A stretch of 49,191 nucleotides of DNA from Flavobacteria bacterium RIFCSPLOWO2_12_FULL_35_11 (GTDB lineage Bacteria; Bacteroidota; Bacteroidia; Flavobacteriales; Flavobacteriaceae): contig MGWK01000014.1 of the NCBI GenBank assembly GCA_001800975.1, positions 1 through 49,191 on the forward strand, read 5' to 3'. Of the stretch, positions 1-8,100 are shown piece by piece. Position 1 is the first letter of the stretch; each line of letters opens with the position of its first letter. The position numbers and the translations under genes were made by a program. The notes beneath the pieces were generated by a model that was not told where the DNA came from, did no database searches, and worked only from the letters and a program-made list of their open reading frames with translations.

Positions 1-229
1 TTTCCCATTCATTTAGCTGAATGTCAAAGAGCACTCGAGAAGAGCCAATAAGTAAGACATCTTGCTCAGTCGTTTTTTCCACTCTGGCGCGTTGCGTAGC
101 CCAAAGTGCTTCATTGTCATCAATGGTTGGGTAAAAGCCATGGGAACGCCAATACATTTCCCAAGCCCCAAGGCTAATTAAGCTTAATGTAAAAGCAATA
201 ATGAGTGATTGTTTTAGATACATAATCAT
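1..229 (-). CDS. Partial SGNH/DltD-like membrane-anchored protein (N-terminus only)
   Basis: This is the 5' end of a gene that runs off the left edge; about 76 codons are present and the frame is fully open. ATG codons at 229 and 223 are in frame and either could be the start. The first 20 or so residues form one hydrophobic segment (signal anchor). A later segment, LLIGSSRVLFDIQ, resembles block I of SGNH-type hydrolases and DltD-like acyl-transfer proteins, where the Ser of GSSR would be the nucleophile. The gene is co-directional with the exported-enzyme genes downstream of the hybrid sensor, and 27 bases separate it from the next one. The SGNH assignment rests on one short motif and is only moderately secure; the missing C-terminus would hold the DxxH block that could confirm it. 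Confidence 0.5.
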   Translation of the reverse strand, partial: MIMYLKQSLIIAFTLSLISLGAWEMYWRSHGFYPTIDDNEALWATQRARVEKTTEQDVLLIGSSRVLFDIQLNEWE

Positions 230-256
230 TGATTTGGTTGGTTAGTTTGAATTCAA

Positions 257-1306
257 TTAAAATTTTCCTTCATTCACATCTTTTATAAATTTTATCAAGC
301 CTGTAAAATAGGTTTTTTGATCATCGTATTGCGAACAATGACTTCCGTTGGCACAAAATAAAAACTGACCTTGTTGCACTTCCTTAGACATCCATTCCAT
401 ATGTTTTGGATCCATCGTGTCATATTTTGCACCAATAACCAAAGTTGGAATTTTTATGTTTTTTAATTGTGCCGTGACATCCCAATTTTTTAAGGATGCA
501 TTTCCTGTCATTCCAAATTCGCTGTGACCTTGCATAAAAACATAAATATTTGGGTTGAGATGTTCAAAAAGCAGGTTGATGGATTTTGGCCATTGTTCAA
601 CCGGCATTCTCAAAATATGTTGGGTATAATAATGATTCATTAAAAGTTCGCTGTAACGCGGATTGCCAAAATCGTTATTGGCTTCCAAGTCCATAATTTC
701 CTTAAAAACGGCTGGATTCATTTGTGGGCCTAAAACCTCATTGGCATATTTGGTATATGCCGGAGCACTTGCCATCATATTTGAAATGATGAGTCCTTTT
801 AAATTATCTTGATACTTTAAGGCATATTCCATAGCCAAAATTCCACCCCAAGATTGCCCGAGTAAATAAAAATTATCTTTGTTGAGGTTTAATGCTTTGC
901 GGACTTGTTCCACTTCTTCCACAAAATGCTCCGTTGTCCATAAAGTAGAATCGTTTGGTTTATCGCTATAATACGAATCTAACTGATCATAATAGATGTA
1001 TTCAATTTGTTCATTGAGAAGGTATCCGTCAAAACTTTCAAATTCTTCATGCGTTCCGCCTGGTCCGCCATGAAGCAATAGTACTCTCATTTTAGGATTG
1101 TTGCCCACACGTTTTGTATACACGTTAAATGTGCCTTTTGGCGTTTTAACAGGAATCATATTGATGCCTCCCGTAAATTGGTCGTCGCTGTTGGAGTAGT
1201 CCAAATAAGAAGAAACACTTTCTGTTTCTGATTTTGATTTTTCTTTTTCAGCACAAGAAATAAAGAGTAATGTTGAAATTAATAGATAAAAAATATTGTT
1301 TTTCAT
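257..1306 (-). CDS. Proline iminopeptidase-like alpha/beta hydrolase (peptidase S33), lipoprotein
   Basis: The 349-residue protein has a lipoprotein signal (LLFISC, lipidated Cys about residue 18), so it is predicted to be tethered to an envelope membrane. The oxyanion-hole motif HGGPGG lies at residues 79-84, the nucleophile elbow GQSWGG puts the catalytic Ser at 152, and an acid region (GAKYDTMD) and a terminal His (NGSHCSQ) follow in the usual S33 order. These features fit prolyl aminopeptidases, which remove N-terminal proline from peptides, although related hydrolases act on other amides and esters. The usual YDQLGSG stretch reads YDQLDSYYS, so the substrate may be atypical. The gene follows an M19 dipeptidase gene at 11 bases, suggesting co-transcription and a joint role in peptide or peptide-like substrate breakdown outside the cytoplasm. 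Confidence 0.85.
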   Translation of the reverse strand: MKNNIFYLLISTLLFISCAEKEKSKSETESVSSYLDYSNSDDQFTGGINMIPVKTPKGTFNVYTKRVGNNPKMRVLLLHGGPGGTHEEFESFDGYLLNEQIEYIYYDQLDSYYSDKPNDSTLWTTEHFVEEVEQVRKALNLNKDNFYLLGQSWGGILAMEYALKYQDNLKGLIISNMMASAPAYTKYANEVLGPQMNPAVFKEIMDLEANNDFGNPRYSELLMNHYYTQHILRMPVEQWPKSINLLFEHLNPNIYVFMQGHSEFGMTGNASLKNWDVTAQLKNIKIPTLVIGAKYDTMDPKHMEWMSKEVQQGQFLFCANGSHCSQYDDQKTYFTGLIKFIKDVNEGKF

Positions 1307-1317
1307 TATAGTTGTTT

Positions 1318-2493
1318 TTATTCTGATTTATTTTTTGCTTCATTCGCTTTTAAAACCCTTAAAAAATTACCGCCCAAAATTTTACTAATAACATGTTTGT
1401 TATAGCCTTTTTCAATCAAAGCTTTTGTTATGAGCGGGTAATTGGTGACATCATCAAGCTCTTTTGGCGGTGATTGTATACCATCGAAGTCGGAACCAAT
1501 ACCAACATAATCTGCACCCACTAATTTAATAATATACTCTATATTGTCTATTAATACTGAAAATGGAACTCTAAACGGTTCTACTTCATTTTTATTAAAT
1601 AAAAAATCTTCTGTTTGGAATTCATTCATGCCACTTGCAGTTAAAGATTCCATTTCAACGGCATGTTTTGCAAAAAAGTCATCCACTTTTTTTTTATAAT
1701 TGTTATCCAAAAAAGCCGAATAAAAATTCATCTGAATAACGCCTCCATTTTTAGCAATGGCTTTAATTTGTTCGTCATTTAAATTTCGTTGGTGCTGGCA
1801 TAAAGCATAAACAGCGCTGTGCGAGGCTATTATTGGTTTTGTGGTGGTGTTGATAACATCCCAAAAAGTTTGAACGCCCACGTGCGAAATATCAACCATC
1901 ATCCCCAAATCATTCATTTTTTTGACGACTTGTTTTCCAAAGTCGGATAAGCCATTGTTTGTCAGATCATTGTTGTAAGTTTCGTCATAGGCGCTTGAAG
2001 CCCAATTTGTTGAATTGTTCCAGGTAAGTGTCATGTATCTGGCACCCCGATTGTAGAAAACCACCAGTTTATCCAAATCATTCTCAATCATATGTCCGCC
2101 TTCAACCCCAAACATGGCGGCTATTTTTTGTTGTTTTACAACTTTGTGCAATTCTTTGCTATTGGCCACTTTTACTATTTTATCAGGATTTCGTTTTAGC
2201 ACGGCATCCAAAGAATCCATTTGACGATTCGCAAATTCGTACGGATTTTTTTTAGTGCCGTCACAAAACACCGAAAAGAGTTGCACATCAATGCCACCTT
2301 TCTTTAATCTCGCCAAATCAGCGTGCGTTTTTCCTCTTAAATCGGTATCGAAAACATAGCCATAATCCGTTGTTTTACTAAGAAAATCATTGTGTGTGTC
2401 AATGAAAATAGCATTTTCATGGATTTTTTGATACGATTGCGCCAAGAGTTGCTGCCCTAATAAAATACTTATAATTAAAATTTTTGTTTTCAA
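1318..2493 (-). CDS. Membrane dipeptidase-like metallopeptidase, family M19, exported
   Basis: The 391-residue protein starts with an Sec-type signal peptide (about 1-19, ending LLAQ). Metal ligands of the renal-dipeptidase family are all present: HND (His34, Asp36), the bridging Glu in GVEGGH (Glu131), His204 in DISHVG, His225 in ASHS, and the late Asp in GIGSDFDG. M19 enzymes hydrolyse dipeptides, including D-configured C-terminal residues, and some open beta-lactams of the carbapenem type. Here it should act in the periplasm or outside. The start codon is TTG (2491-2493); no in-frame ATG precedes it and the signal peptide begins directly there. The gene lies between the VOC gene and the S33 peptidase gene and is probably in one transcription unit with the latter. 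Confidence 0.92.
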   Translation of the reverse strand: MKTKILIISILLGQQLLAQSYQKIHENAIFIDTHNDFLSKTTDYGYVFDTDLRGKTHADLARLKKGGIDVQLFSVFCDGTKKNPYEFANRQMDSLDAVLKRNPDKIVKVANSKELHKVVKQQKIAAMFGVEGGHMIENDLDKLVVFYNRGARYMTLTWNNSTNWASSAYDETYNNDLTNNGLSDFGKQVVKKMNDLGMMVDISHVGVQTFWDVINTTTKPIIASHSAVYALCQHQRNLNDEQIKAIAKNGGVIQMNFYSAFLDNNYKKKVDDFFAKHAVEMESLTASGMNEFQTEDFLFNKNEVEPFRVPFSVLIDNIEYIIKLVGADYVGIGSDFDGIQSPPKELDDVTNYPLITKALIEKGYNKHVISKILGGNFLRVLKANEAKNKSE

Positions 2494-2543
2494 ATTGGTT
2501 TTTATGTTAGTTATCGGCTACTGTTATTTTGACCCAACACTAT

Positions 2544-2978
2544 TCACTTCAATCCAATAGAGCCATCAGGATCCTGAAAGTAAATTTGCTTAATTTCATC
2601 CGCTCTTTTTGTTACTTTATTTTGAGTGCCCGGCCAATCGGTATAAATGACATTTGTCGCTTCCAATGTTTTGACAAAAGCATCAAAATGAGCTGTTGTC
2701 AATGCAAAATGAACAGCTTTGTTGATGGTGACAGATTCTTTCAGAATAGAAACCAGGTGTAATTCTTTTCCTTCTCCAAAAGAAAACCAACGAATACCAT
2801 CGATTTTTGTGCGGTTTGTGATTTCCTGAAGTCCAAGAATATCTTGGTAAAATTTAGCAGATAGGTTAACATCTTTCACTGACAATGCAACGTGATTAAA
2901 AGTAAATTGACTTGTTTCTTGCGCTTGAAGCGTTCCGAAAAAAACAAGAAAAATAAGAAGTAAGGTTGGTTTTATCAT
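2544..2978 (-). CDS. Exported VOC (glyoxalase/bleomycin-resistance fold) protein
   Basis: The 144-residue protein has a signal peptide (about 1-19, cut after LQAQ) followed by one VOC module. Typical landmarks are the first-strand His in FNHVALSVKDV, the helix SAKFYQDILGL, the central acidic strand GEGKELHLV, a second His strand VHFALTT, and the C-terminal FQDPDGSIGL. VOC proteins use a metal held by His and Glu side chains for isomerisation, ring-cleaving or thiol-transfer reactions; substrate cannot be read from sequence. Export of a VOC protein is less usual than a cytoplasmic location and agrees with its exported neighbours. A leader motif TTAACCAA lies just before the ATG, as for two other genes of this cluster. 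Confidence 0.85.
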   Translation of the reverse strand: MIKPTLLLIFLVFFGTLQAQETSQFTFNHVALSVKDVNLSAKFYQDILGLQEITNRTKIDGIRWFSFGEGKELHLVSILKESVTINKAVHFALTTAHFDAFVKTLEATNVIYTDWPGTQNKVTKRADEIKQIYFQDPDGSIGLK

Positions 2979-3005
2979 AATTGTTTGGTTAATTTATCTG
3001 ATTCA

Positions 3006-3641
3006 CTATTTACCAAAAGCATCAGCAAGTTGTTTGGTATCAACATATTGTTGAAAATTTGTGACTTTTCCATCTTTCAGCGTCCAAAGATGCGCAGCCT
3101 GAGTATTGTACTCTGCACCATTTTTCTTTAATTTGGCTTTGTATCTTAAAGTAGCAAGTATCTGGTCACCAGACATTTCGTGCAGTTTTATATCTAGCAG
3201 ATTAAAATATTCGTGGTCAGCGCCAATTCGGGCAAAAACACCATTCAATACCGCATCGGGACCGATGTAAGGATTGCCATCGGCATAGGGATTGCCTTCG
3301 GCCTCATTCCAAATGATATTGGCATCCATTACAGCCAGAACTGCCGGGATATCGCCCACAGCAAACGCTTTGTAGGCGCCATCAATTACACTTAAATTTG
3401 CACGAGTTTCAAAATTTACAGATGTACTTTTTGCAGGAATATCAAAAAGATAGTTCTTATCACTATCCCTAAATATCCTATGTTTGGTTACTTTATAGCC
3501 TTGTCCATAAACATAATTGGATATATTTGCTATTTTATAATCAAATGATGAATTGATTGTTTTTTCATTATCTTGACTTATTGCGTTACCGGTAAAAGCA
3601 AAGAAAAAAAGAATTACGAAGTAAGTTTTAATAGTTTTCAT
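3006..3641 (-). CDS. Exported NTF2/SnoaL-fold protein
   Basis: The 211-residue protein carries a signal peptide (about 1-22, ending ISQ) and then an unrecognised stretch of about 50 residues. From about residue 80 comes a SnoaL-like cone-shaped fold: helix AYKAFAVGDIPAVLAVMDANIIWNE, a Gly/Pro-rich loop with NPYADGNPYIGPDAV, and strands ending in the typical LWTLKDGKVTNFQQYVDT. Members of this fold include polyketide cyclases, isomerases, dehydratases and non-enzymatic binding proteins, so function is open. It sits 27 bases upstream of the VOC gene and 33 bases downstream of another NTF2-fold lipoprotein gene, all in one direction, which points to a shared transcript. Confidence 0.8.
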   Translation of the reverse strand: MKTIKTYFVILFFFAFTGNAISQDNEKTINSSFDYKIANISNYVYGQGYKVTKHRIFRDSDKNYLFDIPAKSTSVNFETRANLSVIDGAYKAFAVGDIPAVLAVMDANIIWNEAEGNPYADGNPYIGPDAVLNGVFARIGADHEYFNLLDIKLHEMSGDQILATLRYKAKLKKNGAEYNTQAAHLWTLKDGKVTNFQQYVDTKQLADAFGK

Positions 3642-3674
3642 TGTGTTAAATTTTGAGTTTAAGTTTGGTGTTTA

Positions 3675-4196
3675 TTATTTTTCTTCTGAAGGTGCTTCTG
3701 TCATTTTTGCAGCGGCTTCAATTTCCTGAATTGCCAAAACAATTTGAGCATTGTCCCAATAGCCAAATTCCTTGACTATTTTTCCGTCAATAAATTGAGC
3801 AGTTAAATGAACAGGAATTTCATATAATTGATTGTTGGCTTTCAGTCTGTCTTGCCACAATCCCCAAAAATTAACCCAGGTTTCTCCTTTATCTGTGACA
3901 ACCATTTCATATTCTGATTCTTCAGCCACATAATTGTAGGATGATAAATTAGCTATATCTTCCTTATTTTGCGAGATCGCTTGCACAAGTGTCATTGCAT
4001 TTTTTTCAGTGGTGTTATATACAATTTTTGCGGTATCGGCAAAATGGGTTGCAAAAGATTCCCAATTTCCCATTTCATAATCTTTAATGGCCTTTTTGTA
4101 GGTTTCTGTCTCGGGTGAGTTTTGTGTGTATCGCACTTCATTTTTACATCCTGTAATTGCAGCGATTAAAAGTACAAACAACATTATTTTTTTCAT
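3675..4196 (-). CDS. NTF2-fold lipoprotein
   Basis: The 173-residue protein begins with a lipoprotein signal (LLIAAITGC, Cys at about residue 17). The body has the pattern of a SnoaL/NTF2 fold: an N-terminal helix pair (ETYKKAIKDYEMGNWESFATHFADTA is the helix and first strand), a middle set of strands with Trp-rich segments (VNFWGLWQDRL) and a last strand IDGKIVKEFGYWDNAQI. The enzyme activity, if any, cannot be inferred. It differs clearly in sequence from the NTF2-fold protein encoded next to it, so the two are not a recent duplication. It lies downstream of the frameshifted gene at 4273-5034, separated by a region with an imperfect hairpin. Confidence 0.78.
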   Translation of the reverse strand: MKKIMLFVLLIAAITGCKNEVRYTQNSPETETYKKAIKDYEMGNWESFATHFADTAKIVYNTTEKNAMTLVQAISQNKEDIANLSSYNYVAEESEYEMVVTDKGETWVNFWGLWQDRLKANNQLYEIPVHLTAQFIDGKIVKEFGYWDNAQIVLAIQEIEAAAKMTEAPSEEK

Positions 4197-4209
4197 ACAA
4201 TTCGTTTTT

Positions 4210-4247
4210 AAATTCGGGCATGACCAGCTAAAATCATACCCGAATTT
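4210..4247. repeat. Imperfect inverted repeat between two cluster genes
   Basis: A 9-bp arm AAATTCGGG (4210-4218) pairs with CCCGAATTT (4239-4247). Four further inner pairs (ATGA with TCAT) follow after one mismatch. No T-run follows the stem on either strand, so it is not a standard intrinsic terminator. It may be an mRNA-stabilising or processing hairpin in the leader of the NTF2-fold lipoprotein gene, or an operator. Confidence 0.45.
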
Positions 4248-4272
4248 GGTTTATTAGGTAGCTAATTGTTAA

Positions 4273-5034
4273 TTATTTTGTTGCTGTATAAGATAGATCT
4301 GGTCGCATACCTCCAGTTTTGCTTTCATATTTATCTACATATTTAATCATATCTTCAAATAGTTTCTTTCCTTCTTCGCCTAATAAAGCATCATTTTTCA
4401 TCACTTTGTCTGGCATAGTCTTGAGCGTCTTTAGCTGATACTACAGCTAAAAAATAATCACCCATAGTGCCAAAACCGGCGCGATAAATTCTAAAGTGTT
4501 CTTTAGCTCCCTTTTTTTCATATAGCGCTTTTAGCTCTTTTATTTTTCCTCTAAGGTTTTGAACATTTTCTGGTGTTACATATAAAAAATGGTATTTACG
4601 ATAGTTTTTGCCCTCAGTATTTATAGTAAGTCCATTGGGCATATAGGAAAGTTCACTGTTTAATACCAAAATATAATCGCCTGTTTGTCGTAACATTTGT
4701 TAAAGCGTCCAAAAATAGCCGAGAAATTTTCATTTCCCATTTTTTCTGCCAATGGCGCTAAAGTATTTTTATCCAAGTCGGCCATGTTATTAAGAGGTGT
4801 TAGACTTAAATAGGTCCCATCATCCATTTGGGCAGTAGTCCAATCAGCGTCTTTTAAATCATGTTTTGCGCAAGCTGCAATAAAATCTTTGGAGACTTTT
4901 TCATATTCAGCAGTTATAGATGGTTTTACTTGGTCGGCGTGAATCCAAAAGGCTTGATTGCTCTGTGCGTTCGAAATCATTGGTATAAGCAATAGTATTA
5001 TTGCAAAAAGCATTGTGGTTTTTAGTGTTTTCAT
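4273..5034 (-). pseudogene. Exported protein of unknown family, disrupted by two compensating frameshifts
   Basis: The first frame (from ATG at 5034) encodes a signal peptide (about 1-23, SNAQ) and then FWIHADQVKPSITAEYEK and further protein-like sequence, ending prematurely near 4660. The natural continuation (GDYILVLNSELSYMPNGL onward) is in another frame from about 4684 down to 4399, then the original frame resumes with NDALLGEEGKK and runs to a TAA at 4273-4275. Restoring the chain needs one base added near 4681-4684 and one base removed at the T5 run 4394-4398 (A5 on the coding strand). The repaired protein would have about 253 residues. I recall similar unnamed proteins in other Bacteroidota; the alternation of strands and helices suggests a dimeric alpha/beta barrel (NIPSNAP-like), which is inference. 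It has its own -7 promoter box, and could be a decaying gene or a sequencing error. Confidence 0.75.
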
Positions 5035-5061
5035 AGGTGCTATTTAATTGGTTAGTTGTTC

Positions 5062-5069
5062 CAAAAGTA
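5062..5069 (-). promoter_or_regulatory. Bacteroidota -7 box upstream of the frameshifted exported-protein gene
   Basis: The minus strand reads TACTTTTG here, matching TAnnTTTG, about 28 bases before the ATG at 5034. No well-spaced -33 TTG is seen. It suggests that the exported-enzyme genes are transcribed separately from the hybrid sensor gene that precedes them. Confidence 0.5.
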
Positions 5070-5184
5070 AGTGGTGCATACCTGAAAAATTTGCACAATT
5101 CTTGCAAAAACATGGACTTTTATGGCAATAAACAAGGGAATAAAATATTTAAATAGACTTTTGAAAATTAACGTTGAATTTTGT

Positions 5185-8100
5185 CTATGATAAATGAGAT
5201 AAGTTGTCCTTTTTGTAGGCAGATGGACTGCAGCCAAATTGATTTTTAAAAGCCCTTGAAAAATAAGTTTGATCGTTAAATCCTGTTTGATAGCAAATGT
5301 CGGCCAAACTTCCTGCGTTTTGCTTGATTAATTCTGCGGCGTGCTGCAAGCGGATATTGCGAATAAGTTGGCCAGGTGCCTGATCGAGCAGCGCTTGAAG
5401 TTTTCTGTGTAATTGCGACAAACTTAAACACATTTTGTCGGCCAAATGTTCAACACTAAAATCAACGTTTTCCAAATTGTCTTTAATATGTTGAATCGCT
5501 TTTTCCAAAAACTGTTGATCAACCGATGTCAAAGGAATTTGATCAGAGGCAACCACAAATTTGTTTTGATATTTTTTACGGAGTTGTTCCCTTTGCTGAA
5601 TGAGATTATTTATGATTAGTTGCAGTTCTTTTACACTAAAAGGTTTTGTTAAATACGCTTCTATGCCAGTTTCCAGTCCTTCAAGTTTGTCTTCAAGCGT
5701 CGCTTTGCCGGATAGAATAATAATAGGAATATGACTTGTTTTTTCATCATCCCGTAACACACGTACCATTGAAATACCATCGAGTTTAGGCATCATCACA
5801 TCGGTAATCACCAAATCGGGAATCACCTTTTTGGTATGTTCTATACCTTCTTCGCCATTATTGGCTTCAATGATTTTGTAAGTTGGCTGCAGTAAATTCT
5901 TTATAAAGGTTCTAATAGGCACATTGTCTTCAACCAAAACAATGATCTTTTTATCGAATTTTATATCAGGTATTTGCAGTGAGTTTTTTTTATGGAGCTT
6001 TAAACTTTCTAAAGTTTGATGTGCTGTTTCTAGGGTGTTTTCCATACTTATTTCAGAAACGGGACCTATTGGAAGTTCTATTGAAATTGTTGTTCCGTTT
6101 TGTCCGATTAATTCTTCGTTTCTATAAACCTTTACGGTTCCATCATGCAATTCCACCAATTCTTTCACCAAAGCCAATCCTATCCCTGTTCCCTCATACA
6201 ATCTCGTGTCTGAATTGTCTGCTTGATAAAACCGATTAAATATGTTAGAAATGGCTTCTTCTTTAATGCCAATTCCGGTGTCGCAAATACAAATGGAAAG
6301 GTATTCTGTATTTTTATGTTGGATTGTTAAGGTTATTTCTCCGTTTTCAGGCGTAAATTTTAACGCATTTGACACAATATTCATGATGATTTTCTCCATT
6401 TTTTCTGAATCAAATGCAACTTGAATCTCCTTCTCATCAGAAATAAAGTTGAGAGAAATATTTCTTTTTTCCGTAAAAGATTCCACAGAGAAGAATAAAT
6501 TTTTTAGGTATAAAACTATATTTTGCTGCGTTAGCGACAAAGGCATTTTTCCGGCTTCCAATTTGGAAATATCCAAGAGTTCATTGATTAATTTTAAAAG
6601 TGTTTTTGCATTTTGATCAATACTAATTACTTGTTTTTTTGAATAATTTGTAGGCAATGCTTCCATTAAATTTTCGGCATAGCCGCTAATCAAAGTTAAT
6701 GGTGTTCTAAATTCATGGGAAATATTGGCAAAAAAGCGTGATTTTAATTGGTCTAAACCCTTTAAAGTATTGTACTCCTTTTGTTCGAGCAAAAGATCGT
6801 TTTTCATCGCTATCCGTTTCATTTCATATTTTCTGATAAAATACATCAGAAGTAAAAAAAGCAGCAAATAAAGAGCAATCGCCAACCATGTACCCGACCA
6901 ATGTGGCAAAACCTTAAAAGAGATTGCTGTTCCCTCTTCATTCCAAACCCCGTCATTATTACTGCCTTTTACTTTTAAGATATAGTTTCCCGACGGTAAA
7001 TGGGTAAATGTCGCTGTCCTTGAATTGTCTAAATAAATCCAATTTTCGTTGAAATCTTCGAGAATATAAGCATATTTATTTTTAACAGGTGCTGTAAAAT
7101 CAAGCGCAGCAAATTCAAAAATGATGATTTCGTCACTGTGTGTAAAAGTGATTTTTTCATTTGGGTTGATGCATAAATCCTTAATTTCAGCACCTTCATT
7201 CTTTTTTTTACTTTGGCGGTAAACTTTTATGCTTGTAATACCCATTGGTGGTTGAAACGGATTGTCATTAATTTGATCAGGGAAAAAATAATTTAAACCA
7301 TTAATTCCGCCAAAAAATAATTCCCCGTTTAAACTTTTAAAAGCAGCACCTGTATTAAACTCATTGCTTTGCAATCCGTCTTCCACATCATAATTTCTGA
7401 ATTTTTTTGTTTTTAAATTATATTTTGAAATTCCTTTATTGGTGCTAAGCCATAAATTATCCTGTGAATCGGATAAAATTCCATAAATCACATTATTTGG
7501 GAGTCCTTCTTTTTGGGTGAAATGAGTGAATGATTGTTTGCCAATGTCAAATAAATTTAATCCGCCGGAAGTTCCTATCCATAAAAATCCATCAGGATTT
7601 ACAGGATCAGGGAAAACAGCATTTACCTGATTGTTGCTTAAGCTATTGGCAATTTCAGGATTGTTTTGATAACCGTAAAAAACTTCTTTATTTTTATCAA
7701 AAACCGACAATCCATTTTTAGTTCCCAACCACAATTGATTTTTGTTGTCTTCATAAATCGAACAGCGAATTATTGAAGTATGCTTAGGAATATTATAATT
7801 TTTAAATAGTCCTTTTTCCCGATCCACCATTTTACTCAGGAAATTATCTGTTACGATCCAAATAAACCCGTTTTTATCTTCAAAAACAGCAGCAACGCCT
7901 TTATGCTTAATTCCATTCTTATTGTTTTTATGATGAAAAAATTGTTTGGCTTTTTCTGTTTTTGGGTCATAAACAAACAAACCTTCCGTTGAAGCAAACC
8001 ACAAATTGCCATCTTTGGATTTAATCATTGACAATACATTTGTATTTCCGAAGGCGTTCAAATTTGTTGAGCTTGTTTCAAAACTTTTTAGAGTTCCTGT

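Noticed and set aside
4210-4247. Inverted repeat as an intrinsic terminator
   Set aside because: No T-run follows the stem on either strand and the loop is long with a mismatch.
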